The position numbers and the translations under genes were made by a program. The notes under the pieces were generated by a model. It had not been told where the DNA came from and did not search any database. It saw only the letters and a program-made list of their open reading frames with translations. From Paramecium octaurelia (Eukaryota > Ciliophora > Oligohymenophorea > Peniculida > Parameciidae), in NCBI GenBank assembly GCA_905182995.1, contig CAJJDP010000143.1, positions 18,372 through 82,371 of the forward strand: a stretch of 64,000 nt of DNA. The letters run 5' to 3'. Below are positions 25,701 through 38,564 of this stretch, in pieces (the stretch's first letter is position 1; the number at the start of each line of letters is the position of its first letter).

Positions 25701-27788
25701 ACTGTTCTCTCCTTTCCAACAATTTAACTTTCATTTGATTCCAAATACTTGGACATAAATTTATCATGATTATCTGCATAACATTTAGGCATCACACGAG
25801 TAATGAATTAGTTAATTAATTCATATTTGTGATATCCTAATTTTTCTATCTCTTTGTTGCAGCTCTGGATCAATCCCAATGATTTAGTCTCAGCTGAACA
25901 TGTCATAATACAAGTGTTACTATTCTCACCATATTTCTCGGTTTATGTTTCATTTGAATATGCTTATTACGCATTTTCTATTTGAGTTGCTTTTTCCAAG
26001 ATTCTTATACCCAAATTATCTGCATTTATTACTTCATTTTGAAATTGACCAAAGATTTTCAAAGTATTGATATGATTAGGGTTAATATCCATTAATTTGT
26101 CATATAGTACTTTTACATCTTCAACTGATTAAGTGATTTAACCCCCTAAATTAAATAACTTTTAAATGTCTGGATTATTTTCTTGTAATTCACACCAAAA
26201 TTCATTATGTCTTTTAACAGATTCTTCTAAGAGATTTTAGAACTATCCATAATATTTTTGAAATTTAACAACTTGAAGAACATCAATAATAATGTCAACT
26301 TTTTAATCCTCCTCTGACATCATCTCCTCAAGTGTATGCAAATCTCTAAATGCTTGGAATTCTTCTTTCAAAGAGGTCTCTAATTATTTAATGTGTTAAA
26401 GTGAATAATAACATTTGAATTTGTTGTTTAGTTTGCTATTCTATATATATGATTGCAGCAGATGCAATTTACAACTTTTTGGGAATCTAGCGATTGATAG
26501 GTCGATCATTTAGATAATAAACTTGTACCATACTAATTCATCTTAATCTTTTGTTTTAGATTCACTTAAATATTAACATTAACAATTTTAATTTTGGCAT
26601 GTTTCCATATGCTATACTAAAATTCCTTCTAATAATAAATAATTCTAGAGATTATCCCTTCTATCAATAATGTAGATAAGTTAATTATACAATTATTCAT
26701 GTTAATTAGGATCACTTAATTTTTTTATTCCTTTCACTTAAAAGTAATTATTCTTTTTATGACCAACCTAAATAACACAGTAATATGCAAAAGGGATTGC
26801 TGCTAAGATAAAGTAAAATCCCACTGTATCAGGAGATCCATTATCCAAAAATTTGTGAAGAGTGTAAGAAAAAGCCAGACTAAACTGAATGACATCACAA
26901 GCAATTATAAATCTATATATATCTTGTTGAAAATGTTAAGGCTCATATACTCTAAGCATAAGTAATACAAAATATAATATTAGGACAAATATTATGTATG
27001 TCTAAGGATTTTCTCCATTATAATCAATTGTGATAAACAATAGTATCGCAGATTTGAATAAGATCTTTATATAATCATATCTATTCTAAGGCTATGCAAA
27101 TGGTACATCAGAAAAAGGTCTATGATATATAATTATTTTCATTACTTCAAATCAATATAAAATGTTGAAAAGTAGTACTGAATTATAACATATAAAAATA
27201 TTCCTAATGCAGCCATGACTGTATGAAGTATATAAACACCTGAATAGCATTCAACACCGAAACTATATTGGGAATCCGGGTAACAAATCAGAAATACTAA
27301 GAAAATGTTGATGAAGCAAACATGCAAAAAAGTATTTAGAATTAATGCATAAAAACTAATTGCTTTGAAAGAGTAAGAGGTGACTGTTGTTATTTTTTTC
27401 TACTTTATAATTGGTTCAATACCTTTTGTTTGACAAAGTTCACACTAAGTCCTATTAAGAAGAGCAAAGTGATTTATAAACCAAAAGCTGTGTATAGTAA
27501 GATAATGGATTAGTTTTAATCCATTGCATCTAAAATGTAGGTCAATTAGGAATATTGAATCACTTATCTAAAATATTGAACAAAAACTATGTCTAGTTCA
27601 AACTATAAAATAGGGTGCATTACAAAATAGATCTACTTAGAGTCAATAATAAATACATTTTGCATCAATTCAACAAATACAAACAATTTATAGACGAGTC
27701 CAGAACATATGAATTAAGACATTGTCTCCTTCATAATTGCATAACAATAGGTCTTGATAGTGACTTCGATTTATTCTAAGACATTCAT
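22788..27788 (-). CDS. TmcB-like multi-membrane PAS-type protein
   Basis: Reads from ATG at 27788 to TGA at 22790-22788 with several small introns. The N-terminal 450 or so residues hold multiple membrane helices (for example IFLVFLICY near 27.3 kb and ILYFVLLMLRVY near 26.95 kb). A long soluble part follows, containing HEQLYNQLIYIIDRRDNLQN and a PAS-type segment starting CYADNHDKFMSKYLE near 25.78 kb, ending in a conserved strand pair (VYCQHKNGSIIPCQLMFKI). An Asn run comes from an (ATT)n tract near 25.27 kb. Another helix lies near 24.87 kb, then a Lys/Glu/Arg-rich coiled coil (23.65-24.1 kb), then helices near 23.6 and 22.95 kb. The order matches the TmcB-like family expanded in ciliates and Dictyostelium. 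Its molecular role is unknown; a sensory or mechanosensory membrane role is speculation. The upstream gene ends at this start codon. Confidence 0.8.
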
Positions 27789-29368
27789 CAATCAAATAAT
27801 TATTATTCAAATACTTTTCTTATATACAAAATCAATGGTTTCTTTTGGCTCTAATTAATTAGAATTGGTTCTAGTTCTTTATCCTTTTTATGTGCAACAT
27901 TGTCATGTATCCTTTAAAATAGCACTGAACAATCTATAATTTACTTATTTCTCTAAGTAATATATTCATTGAGATTCTTATCCAAAGTATAATTGTTAAT
28001 TCTCTCTCTTTATTTCCATTATAATCTAATGCTTTTCCTCTTCATTTCCAAATATTTCTGTGTGATTGTTCCTAAATCTCTTAATTTCATCTTTGGTTAT
28101 TGTATCTAACTATCTCTTAACAAAATGCTTTCATATTTTATTACTTAACTCTACTCACTAATTACTTGCTTAACATTTTCTTCAAATTATGAAATGTCAA
28201 TTTTTTTGATTACTTTATTTTTCTCTCTTTTCAAAAATGGAAATTATAATCTACTCAAAACAACTTCATTCATAAATTCTTATTTTTCTCCTTTCTCTTA
28301 TAATAGTCTTTCTGATAATTATAATTATTATATGATGGAGATTCTTAATTAAGAATTATGAGGTTCTAAATGTCCGTTCACATATTTAAAATGAAATACT
28401 CTAGCTTTCTTTTATTGCTACATATAAAATAAGGAAATTCCCATTGACTCATAGATCTAAGCCTCTTCCTCTTGTCCATCACTCAACCAACTATACACTA
28501 ATCCATCTTCTAGAATTTATAAAGATAATTCATATAATTATCCTTATTAACAAATTTTAGAAATAAATAGCATTATCCTCGCTCTCTCTTTATAGAGAGA
28601 CAACATCTTGCTTATTATGAACAACTACTTCGACAAGAAACTACTTTTATTAAAATCTTTCATTTCTAAAAGGTATGATCCAATAACTAAAGTAAATCGA
28701 ATCAGAGTAATTGGACTTTATAATAATTGTTCTCCTATATCATTATAAATATCAACCAAATGGCTGTAATGTTTCATTTACATCGATGCAAATAGTTCAA
28801 CATAGTGATTCAAAATGATGTTAATAAAATAATCTGTTGTTCTTTTTCTTAACCTACTAACCCATTATTCATATTTCTTTTGTTCGTTTTCATCTATTAG
28901 AAAAAGAGTGCCTCTTCTCTATAACTTCCTATTTTTTGGTGAAGAGTTTCTCGATAAAATTATAGATCTCTTCATTGCTTAACCACCATCAAATTATCCA
29001 GGACTTTAAAAAACCGTAATGTTATGGGAAAGATTTATCTAAGCTGTTTTAAAACCACTAAAATCTAATTCAATAGAATTATCCAAAAATAATTATTAAC
29101 CTTCAGGTAGATGAAGAGATTTTATGCGATTATTCAGAATGAGAGGTTATAATTCAACTACTTCTGAAACCTTTCGTTCTTTAAAGAAAGCAGGTGAAAC
29201 GATTTGATTTATTCTTTTCCTATAATTTATTAAATTTTATTGCATACTTTTGAAATTAATTATATAATTTTTAATTTCATTCTTCTACAAATTATCGACT
29301 CTTAGATATATCAATGGATGCAGAATATCGTTTCCAGATAGCAAATAGGTTTTTATGACAGTATTCAT
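27788..29368 (-). CDS. Ciliate helical-repeat (TPR-like) protein, function unknown
   Basis: A single open frame of 526 codons from ATG at 29368 to TGA at 27790-27788, without introns. The N-terminal third is polar and low-complexity (SRNSSPKNRKL). The middle is a run of paired helices: YFINIILNHYVELFASM, YSHLVDIYNDIGEQLL, ARIMLFISKICQQGQLYELS, then AQIYESMGISLFYMQQ with KKARVFHFKYVNG. The pattern, helix pairs with Tyr/Leu/Gly at fixed places and a terminal KA-x-x-(Y/F)-H, is that of a ciliate-specific TPR-like family. The C-terminus is charged and Gln-rich. No catalytic motif is visible. Its TGA overlaps the ATG of the TmcB-like gene in the arrangement TGATG. Confidence 0.7.
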
Positions 29369-29915
29369 TAGAATTCAATGAAAGTTTAGGTTGTAATATA
29401 GTAGATATATACATGTATAGATAATTAAATAAAATACTGATAATAAATCTATATTTGTTACTCTATTATTATTCATAGAAATTGATCAATTTGATTTATA
29501 AGTGTTAAAGTAATTCATATAAAATCCTTACAAAATCTAAAAAGTTTTCAGGAACTATAATCTCAGGGGAAGTCAATTGGATTAAGTGAAAAAATAATTA
29601 TTAATTTTTGTATTGAAATCAACTATTGATACAATAAAAATCATAATTTAATTTTTATTAATTCATACTTTATGCTGGCTTAGTTGATATAAAAAATAGG
29701 TTGCTAAATCTGCTTTTAAGATTATGAAATTTTACAAACATCAATTACATTTCAAATCAAAAAGAGCGAGACTAAATGATAAAACAATAAACAGTATTAT
29801 GTTATTATATTCTGATAGCTTTTTTATCAAGTTTCAAAATGGTTTTCAATTTAGAGAAAATATTTCAATTAATTATATTCCAGTTTAATTATTTATTAAA
29901 TATAAAATAAGTAAT
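29369..29915. other. AT-rich intergenic region
   Basis: 547 bp between two minus-strand genes. No coding frame or RNA gene seen. It must hold the promoter of the gene starting at 29368 and the 3' end of the one starting at 30983. Confidence 0.5.
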
Positions 29916-30983
29916 TCATTTTGGTTTCACTTTTTATTTCTTATTTCCTAAGTATAGCAAAGCCAAGGATATAAAGATAAAAGCTCCAATATCTATGATG
30001 ACTAGAATACTAAAAATATGTTATATTTAATGTTCTGTGAAATCTAAAATAAAAATCCTCTCTATTTCTTTTACATTAAAAACTATAATGAAATGGAGAA
30101 AGGCAGGCATAAAGAAGAACAGCTCTATGCTTTTCATAATAAAGTTTTGCACCTAAAAAAATCCATTACTCTATTTCCTAAATTATAGAAATGACAATTC
30201 TGGTGGAATAAATATTTAATAAGTCTTTTAAAATAATAACCACTTTTATAATCGATTGATTTCTTTAGTTTACTTTAAAAATTGATCTTCATCAACTTGA
30301 TTCCTTCTAATAAGAGAACTAGTTTCTCTTTCCAATTATCTAATCTTCACTTGAATGTCTTCAAACCACTTTAAATAGGTTTCATAAACCATTTTTACAG
30401 ATTTATCTTTTGTCTATTCACCTGTATTTAATAACTTATAAATTGATAACCCAAACATTATTCTTGATAACACAAAACCTCCTAATGACCACCAGCAAGA
30501 CCATTGTCTATCCAAACTGTATACTATAGTCTATATTAATGTTACTCCTAAACACATCCCTCGAAATACAATGCTCAAGAATATATAGAAGTTAAATGCC
30601 AATCTATAGAGTCTTTTGGAGTTCAACAATTTAATTAGGATAGCTGAGGTATCCAAACTGCATCTCTATCTTTCCTGCTTTCTTTTGGGTCTAGTTCGCT
30701 ACAGAATAAATCCCAAACGATTTTGGAATTACCTACTATATTGTTACTTTATTAATAGTGGTTATTCCATAATTGGTGATTGATCAGATTCTATTGATTT
30801 ATCACTTCCTCTAAATATGGAAGAACTATCTTAAATTGCACTTTTTTGTAATTAATTGTTAATTTGTATGGTGCATTGATTTCTACTCAAATGATCTGAG
30901 TCATCTTCTATTAGAGATTTAAAAATATCACTCTCATCATCGTCAAAGTCTTTGAAACTAGAATAAGACTCCTTTAATTCCAT
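29916..30983 (-). CDS. Hypothetical membrane protein, about four helices
   Basis: Open frame of 355 codons without introns, ATG at 30983, TGA at 29918-29916. The first 120 residues are acidic and Ser-rich (SSFKDFDDDESDIF). A basic stretch (RTRPKRKQERQR) precedes two helices (FYIFLSIVFRGMCLGVTLI and WWSLGGFVLSRIMFGLSIY). A charged, coiled cytosolic segment follows (KWFEDIQVKIRQLEKETSS). Two more helices are near the end (SIELFFFMPAFLHFIIVF and FSILVIIDIGAFIFISLALL), and the tail is basic (KKQKVKPK). I do not recognise the family. It starts 70 bp from the divergent gene at 31054, so the two share a promoter region. Confidence 0.7.
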
Positions 30984-31053
30984 TTTAATAATATTTATTA
31001 TGATATTATTAACTTATTCTATAAAAATTTACATTCAATCTTTTTTTTATCAA

Positions 31054-31923
31054 ATGGATACTATAGATACATTGAAAATAGCGTTCCTTGAATTCATAAA
31101 CAAACTAAATCCCCTATTGCCTGATTAGTTACATTCTATTGTTTTAGCATTCAAAGAATAATTATACTCAAAAACACCTTCAGACTTGTATGATTTTGTT
31201 TAGCAAATCCCTGAACTCAAGAAAAGTGATTCATCATGTAACACATCTCCAGAACCACTTCTAAATAAGGTAGCATCTCATGGTTACAATCCACTTTCGG
31301 TGTGCTCATAAAAAGATTCCGATGACAAGAGTTAAAGTTCATATTCAGCTGAAAAATACTAATAATTGAAAATAGGTATTATAAGATTTAATGTAGAAAT
31401 CAATAAAAATTTCTTTCTCAAACCTACTACAAAGTTCAATGCTAATACATAAAATAAAATTTCAAGAAATGTAGACATAGAAGCTAAGGTACAAAGAGAA
31501 AATATTAAATGTAAAACTATATATAATTTCTATTATAGTGGTTGACACTTTAAGGGAGATGCCAAAATTAAATAGAGTTTGTTTTGCTGAAAGAACAGGC
31601 TTAATAAGCTAAATTTCAGAAGCCTTGAATTAATTCAAAAAGGATTGCATTACAATCAATACAGTTTATGAGAAAAGCTCTGAAATCAGTACTCCTCAAA
31701 CTCCTAATGATATGAGGGTTGGTCAATAATAATACTTCTATGTAAAAATAAATTTAATTAATTTTAGTATTAACAATTTCCACAATAACCAGCATGTCAA
31801 TTCAAAGGATATAGTGTCTATTCCAAGACAGGTTTCATGTAACCAATTCAATTTGATATGCAGTTCTAATTGATGCAACAGCAATTTTAAAATCAATTAA
31901 TCTATAAGAAATTATACTTTTGA
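31054..31923 (+). CDS. Hypothetical protein, 271 residues
   Basis: ATG at 31054, TGA at 31921-31923, with introns at 31511-31538 (28 nt) and 31742-31767 (26 nt); the exon sum is 816 nt, divisible by three. The N-terminus is helical (DTLKIAFLEFINKLNPLLP), followed by a Ser-rich linker, a mid helix pair (RTGLISQISEALNQFKKDC) and a Gln-rich end (QFQLMQQQFQNQL). A 21-nt GT..AG stretch at about 31375-31395 could be a further in-frame intron. No family recognised. The 3' end lies 18 bp from the convergent stop of the GPI-pathway gene. Confidence 0.6.
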
Positions 31924-31941
31924 TTAAATAATATATATTTA

Positions 31942-34137
31942 TCACATCTCCCTCTGTTTCTTAGTGTATCTTGCCAATACACCAAAGGCAAAACTATATA
32001 GAATCAATTCCAATAATTTCATTGGTAGACTGTTTAACAATACTATCTATTCTTCGATCATTTGATTCGTGTTAAAAATAGATTAATTATAGTTAAGAAT
32101 CTACCAGGAATCTAGGATCAGATTAGAGATGGATGAAATTATCATTGCTCCGACAATTTTATGTCTATCTAATTTAAGTTAATTAAAAAATAAAGAAGCA
32201 ATTCCTATTATTTGGCATCCAAAACTACCAATGAATACTGAAAATAAGGAAGGTCCAATGTCGAACTCTTTAGTGAGTAAGATCATTGAATTCATATTCA
32301 GTTATTTATACCCTTTAAACACTTAATGGTCAACTTTAATGGGGTTGATTGCATTATATAGAATCTTAGAAATAAGTACATTTTATCCAACATCTATATA
32401 TTGCATGAGCATAAATTATAGGACGAATTATATGAAATTCTTGGAGTAATTGAGTTAGAATATCACTGCAACATCTGACAATATAAACAGTATTGATAGA
32501 TACAATGCCTTCACTCTTCCCTTATTAAAATATCTTGGATCAATAACACAAAATATGATAATTGCAATTATCAAACTTTACAAAAGAGATTTCCTTAATT
32601 CAAAATCATTTTAGTCTAATAAGAAAAATACACTAGCAACAAACTATGAAACCATCACCAATGTAAACAAAAAAGATATCTTCCATTTAGAAAAATTCTA
32701 TCCTGAATTAATATAATTCTAGTATTTTATTGCTAAAAGGAGCAAAAATTGGATCTCAATAGATAAGAGTAATTCTGGAATATATCCCATATCGTTAAGC
32801 TATATAAATATAAGCAAGGCTAATATCTTCAGGATTAATTTTAAATTAGATTCTCTCCTTAAAACTACTAAAACTAATAATCCTATGGTCATAATTTAGG
32901 GATTAAAGAACCCAGTTAAAACAATAATTGTACTTTCTTGTAATCCTAAATGACTTCTCATTAAGTAGATGCTAAATAATAATAATAGTATTCCAATAAA
33001 GAAGGTGTCTTTTCTTGGTAATCCTATTTATATATTTCTCTGAACTTCAACTACAACCTGATCAGCAGATAATTAATTTAATTCTTCAATGAAAGTAGGT
33101 GATATTTTGAATCCTTAGGTTTAGAGATATTTAATCACTTGATTTTTGACTCTTTCTTAATCATTTTAGATATCTAATTAATCAGTTTGTCTAGGATAAA
33201 ATTAGGGGATAATTTTTCCAAGATTTTAACTGGTTGATGAATAGCCTAAGAGGGAAGTGATGGTGGCTGATATGTCTGATGGCTCATAAAAATCATAGGT
33301 TTGATTTTCTTGGAAGAGTCCATCAATAGAGAATGCAAAAATAAAGCCTTAACATTCTGATGATTCTTCAGAACATTGATAATGTTTTCCTCTTTTGCTT
33401 TGATCATGATCACCAATCACTATCAATAGTTGATTTTCTTTGAGACTATTAACCACTCCTTCTAGGATAGCATTAAACATCCTGAATAATTGTATTGCTT
33501 TATCATAATCTTGATGTTACAAGGCATGTCCGAGGGCATCGAATCCCATCATATGAACTACATAAAATTAGTAATCTGGTTGATCTTAAAGGAAAGACTA
33601 TTTAAAGAATTAGTATGATGAAAGATCCGCTATTTAAATGTTGTCTAAATTAAAAAATTAAGGATTTTCAACGAATGTAAACTCTCCTGAGGTCATTCTT
33701 AACCAATCGTGCTTCTTACTTGAATAGAGTGCTGATTTGAATTGTTTTCTTAATATTGAGTCTTCATAAGGTGCTGGATTAGACTTGAAAGTCACATCCA
33801 TATTATTTTGCATTTATTTGATTCCATTGATTATACTCAAAATTGTAAAGTCTGTCGAAGGTGGAACAGCCTTGGATTTCTTAAGGAATGTATGGTGTGG
33901 GTAGTTTTGACTCAAATCCTTCAATATAGTAATGGTTTGGAATATTTCATGCTCATTACTCTCATTGATTATGTATCGATATCCTGTAGCATCCAAAAAA
34001 AATAGAACAATTTAATCGTACTTTGGTTTTCTGAATGAAGCAATGTCATTTATGTCTCTTATTGGAGTTCTGAACCAAAATGTAGAGAAGAGAATTAAGA
34101 AGCATCCTATCACACTTAAAATAAATTACGAATACAT
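31942..34137 (-). CDS. GPI ethanolamine-phosphate transferase, PIG-O/PIG-G class
   Basis: One open frame of 731 codons, ATG at 34137, TGA at 31944-31942. A signal-anchor helix (SVIGCFLILFSTFWF) is followed by the alkaline-phosphatase-fold catalytic domain. The metal-site Asp lies in VLFFLDATGYRY, the likely Thr nucleophile in VPPSTDFTILSIINGI, then HMMGFDALGHALQH and VIGDHDQSKRGKHYQ, where GDHD replaces the usual SDHG or GDHG. The second half is a series of membrane helices (for example FFIGILLLLFSIYLM). Enzymes of this class add ethanolamine phosphate to GPI mannoses in the ER; PIG-O creates the bridge to protein. At 731 residues it is shorter than animal PIG-O (about 1,090). PIG-O and PIG-G are hard to separate without alignment. 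The protein would serve GPI anchoring of surface antigens such as the one at 43.8-49.7 kb. Confidence 0.8.
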
Positions 34138-34181
34138 ATTGATTAAATTCTGCATTCAATTTGTTATATATAAAAATCATT

Positions 34182-35116
34182 TCACAATCTTGATCTCATT
34201 CTCATCATATGTTTCATAACGTTCTCAAGCAAATTCTCCTAAGACCAGATCTTGAAGTTTACCTTCAATTCTCTCTCTCCAGCCTTGCTCAATTCCTATT
34301 CATTATCAAATGCACAATCATACGCTCATCAATGCTTCTCTCATCAACAACTTTCCATTCATCACACTATTCCTATCCATCTACTCTATTGATTAGCACA
34401 ACTTTTAAGCATTGCTATACATTTCCTCCTTAGTCTTGAACATCTTCTAAGCGAATCCGCATTCTATTGCATCTTTAGCCAACAACCTCTCTCCATTCAC
34501 CATCAAACTATATGATTTGCTATGTCCGAAGAGTCTGGGGAAAGTATAGGATGAAAACATCTCATGACCCTTTAATTATAGACATATGTGGTTACCTAAC
34601 CAAGTTGTATCATTGGAGCTACAAAATAGCAATCTTCTGTCACAAACACTTAATCGAATAGAGCCAACATTGGAAATAAAAACCCAAATACACCATTATG
34701 ACAACAGGCTATCAAAGTCTTAGGAAAATGCAAAATGGAATTATTTAATTCTCGGATTAATTCCACTAATTCTGTGGCGAATTGAATTCTTTACTAAGAC
34801 AATATTATATATCAAATACCTCCTCTGTTGATAAAGTAAATAATGAAAAATTCTTCATGTCATTGCCTGAACTAAACATTTTTCCATTTCCCTTTACTAA
34901 AACTATATCAACCTTAATTATATAATATTATTGTACGGTATCATCTTCTGCGGCTTTTTTTAGAATTTCTATCAATTGCAAATACATTCCCAAAGTGAAG
35001 CTATTTGCCTAATTTGGTCTGTTTATTGTCACCATGAGGGTTTTTGAATTTTACTCTAAAATGAATCCATCTGGTACTGTTGTTTATTCAACTACAGGTG
35101 CTAAAATTTAACTCAT
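34182..35116 (-). CDS. Enoyl-CoA isomerase/hydratase family protein (ECI2-like)
   Basis: ATG at 35116, TGA at 34184-34182, with four introns at 34913-34936, 34794-34819, 34570-34595 and 34296-34323 (24, 26, 26 and 28 nt). Spliced, it encodes 276 residues. Crotonase-fold landmarks are clear: MVTINRPNQANSF at the start, LVKGNGKMFSSGNDMKNF as the first oxyanion strand, MLALFDQVFVTEDCYFVAP, and LGQGHEMFSSYTFPRL. The latter aligns with the PEGCSSYTFP segment of delta3,delta2-enoyl-CoA isomerases, including the catalytic Glu. The usual small-residue helix before the second oxyanion site reads NGVFGFLFPMLALFD. Such enzymes move double bonds during beta-oxidation of unsaturated fatty acids in peroxisomes or mitochondria. 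The C-terminus (MRMRSRL) ends SRL, which resembles a type-1 peroxisomal targeting signal. Confidence 0.85.
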
Positions 35117-35731
35117 TTTATTTAATCAGAACTAAATCCTTTCATTTTTCTTAAATTTCATATTTAAACTCATAATTCGTCATTTTGTTGACATAGTAAT
35201 TTTATTTTCCGCTTTTTTAAGGATTAATTAAATAGCTTATTAAAATGTAAATTTTTATTACAGATAGCCTATTTATATCTATTATATGCTTATTAATTCT
35301 ATTGACATAAATTTATTATCTTTTAACACTACAAGATAATAGACACACTATATTAATTAACTAATATCCATTTTAATCAAATATATTCATAATGACCAAC
35401 TTAAATAAATCTTAATTGTTTAAAGTTGTACTATTTGAAATTCTGTGCATTTATATTAAATTTACAATATCATTATTGTATGAAAATACAATATGGTTTT
35501 GATACTTTTTTAATTAAATAATTTTCAATCAAATAAGTAAAGGTGTAATACAAATAATTTTAATAATATCATCACTAATTATTAAAAATAGATTGCACTG
35601 TCTTCTTAACCAATACAAATATGATTAAAAGATCTAAATTTATTATTATTGAATTTAGATTCATAATTTCATCTCTAATGAGAATAGTTTTCTAATAAAA
35701 TAATCATTTAAATAGTAATATTATAATAAAT
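35117..35731. other. AT-rich intergenic region
   Basis: 615 bp between the isomerase start and the TPR gene stop. No coding frame seen. It is the longest gene-free stretch between 30 and 64 kb. Confidence 0.5.
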
Positions 35732-38428
35732 TCAGTTCTCTGGAGAGCTATTCTCTGTTTAACTTAATTCACATTACTACAAATTATCAGTGAATAAGAC
35801 TCCATTCTCATTCCTTCTAATCCAAGGGGCTTCAGGTCTACATTCAATTGATTAAGCCTAAATATACATTATAATTACATACATTTAAAGCTTAGATAAT
35901 TTTGAAATCAAACTAAGGAGAGATATCTTTTGGTTATGCAATTGGAAGTGAAAAGTATGGATAAATAGTATATTATGTTGAGATAAAAGGTTACAATTTT
36001 ATTGTATCTGCTAACATAATTTCTATTCCTAATGGATTTTCTGACAAAGTAAATTCAGTTTAATCTATTAATAGATTCCGAATAGTTAGTAATACGTGCT
36101 TCTGTTCTGATAATTTGATTAATTATTCTAATTGAGTATGAGAATACTTAAATTTCTTCAACATCATCCAACAAAACATAATATTATAATTTGTAATGTA
36201 AATCAAAGTTTCTGATTTAGTCAACTAAATACACCTTTCAAATTCTTGGATGGCCTCTTGATATTTCGATAAATACAAGTAGCAAATGCCCTTATATAGA
36301 TGTAAATACTATTTATTAAAGAAAAAGGAGGATTAGGGATCAATCTTTTTTTGTAATGTTAAAATGGCTGAATCATATTCGTATTTAGTAATTTGCTAAT
36401 AAGCCAACATCATATTTTGATCAAATTATTTGTCTCTGATAAACTCTTAAAGTTCTTCTCCATCAAATTATTCTAGTTAAAATAAACAAGCTGCCATCTG
36501 CTGTATATGTTCAATCTTTAGATTTGATTCTTATTTATAGGTTTTATATGCTTCTTCATACATTTTACTATTGTATAACAGATTACCAGCACTCAAAAAG
36601 TCATCTACAAACTAAATGTAGGAGTTCATGTCATCAAAAGCCTATTGAATTTCTCCCAAATATGAATAACATTTTGATCTCTATAAATAGGCTTGTTGAT
36701 ATTGATCATCAATTCCCAGACAAACTGAAAAGTCCTGGACTGCATTTAAGACATCTCCATTCTAAGCCAGAATTAATCCCTTCAAAAAATAATGATCAGC
36801 TAAATTCTCATCTGCCTTTTCTATGGTTTTTAGTATTTCTTTATATGCATCTTCAACATTGTCCATTAACATATAGGTTAATGATTTTAGATACATCAAT
36901 TAAGAATTATTCTGATTATATTGTTGGGCTCTAGTTAAACATTACAACGAGTTATTTATATAGTCAGAATTCTTTTATTTTAATCCTTCTTTAATTAATA
37001 AGATTGCCTTATACATGTTGGGATCAATCTAATTGTAACTTAACGCTTCATCAAATATGGAATAAGCAGTATCAAATTAATTGAAGTTAATAATCCCTTC
37101 GCATATGATTTAATTGTAAGGTAACGATTTATTCTGTCTAAAATCCTTCAGAGCCTAATCAAAATTGTTAAGCATCATATTCAAATATCCTACATAAGAA
37201 GGATAGATCTCCTAGATAACATGTGGGATATCCAATTATTACAATTTTTTGAATGCTTCATCTGCTTAGGTGTAGTTCTTTTTTAATAAGTAGACTACGG
37301 CTTCAGAGAATTGGATATAGGGTTATAATTATTATTTATCGACATCCAAATATTCAACTCTCAGGAGAGTATGATATAAGGAGTAGAAGTCCTTAGATTC
37401 TATTTTAAATTTGCTAATTTCTATAATGGCTTTAGAGACAGCAATTCTAGAATTATTGTTTTATATGGCTTGTTCATAATACAATTGGCTTTCTTGCTTT
37501 TAGCCAAGCTTTTATAATATTTGCGCTTTTAATTTGTTTGCTTCAGATGATTATTCATCTTGACTTAAATACTAATTAACAGAATATAATACCTAATCAA
37601 TCATCTATAACGCTTATTGATAATTTGACATTTCAAATAGACAAATACACATTTTTAAAATGTTCAATTTAGATTTATCACTTGTGTCAAATTATAAAGC
37701 TATTTAATAATTTTTAATTGCTTAATCGAAATTATTTTGGAGTCTCTAACAATCTCCAAGATAATGATAGCCAGTTTATCTTTTTGAATTAATTTTTATG
37801 GCTGACCTCAATGTTGACTCACAATCTTGGAATCTCCTCAACTTAAGTTCCAATTTGGCTTTGAATATCAAGGCATCGTAACATTGAGGATAACACTACA
37901 AGCAGTCTTCTAACTATAATGAGAATAGAATTGATACAGTTTTAATAGACAAATCTAATTGGATCAGCTTTTTGTAACCAAGAGCAAGTAAGATGAAAAC
38001 ATTCTTATTGTAATTTGGCTATTGTTCTTTAACAAATTTGAGTTCTTTAATGCACTTGTCATATTAATTTTGGGAGAAATAACAAACTCCCAACATATAT
38101 CTACTTGGGATATGGAGAGAATCTATTAATATGCATTCGTTATAGTATTTAATAGCTTCCGTAAAATTTTTATCTCTGAATGCATTTTAACCCTATTGTT
38201 GGAATAAAAATGTACATATTAGAAATGTATTGTAATGTTACCCATAAAATCACCTGCTTTGGATCCTCTAAGAACACTGCCTGAATTTTTGGACCTAATG
38301 TTGGAATTCCTTCTCTTTTAAAATTCATAATCAAAGCTTGTGTTACGAGATGTCCTTATATTGATTGTATCGTTGAAAACGCTGTACTTTTTGTAGTTCT
38401 TAGGACTTAATCTAGGTTAAAGACTCAT
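35732..38428 (-). CDS. Tetratricopeptide-repeat protein, 882 residues
   Basis: ATG at 38428, TGA at 35734-35732, introns at 38193-38215 (23 nt) and 35858-35882 (25 nt); the exon sum is 883 codons. A short basic N-terminus (SPKNYKKYSVFNDT) is followed by many TPR units over nearly the whole length, for example NFTEAIKYYNECILIDS, FDQAIKNYQIALQFDTS, FDQALKDFRQNKSLPYNQ, QQAYLQRSKCYSYLGE and YEEAYKTYKNQI. TPRs bind other proteins; no enzymatic domain is visible. The C-terminal part after the last intron (PEAPWIRRNENGVLF) is not repeat-like. Superhelical TPR arrays of this kind are common in ciliary transport and co-chaperone proteins, but nothing here decides the role. The MYND/TPR gene lies just upstream in the same direction. 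Confidence 0.85.
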
Positions 38429-38564
38429 TGTAATATAAATAATTTATAACTAACAATTTTCATTATTTAGTTAGATAAAAAGTAAAAGTCTTCTTCCTGG
38501 AATCGCTTCTTTCCTTCACATCCTAACATAATGGAATTGTAATACAGTTTGATTATTGTAGACT

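Noticed and set aside
36524-36934. 136-codon plus-strand open frame in the standard code
   Set aside because: It lies opposite the TPR gene on the minus strand, which has clear repeats and an exact exon sum. The plus frame has no recognisable motif.
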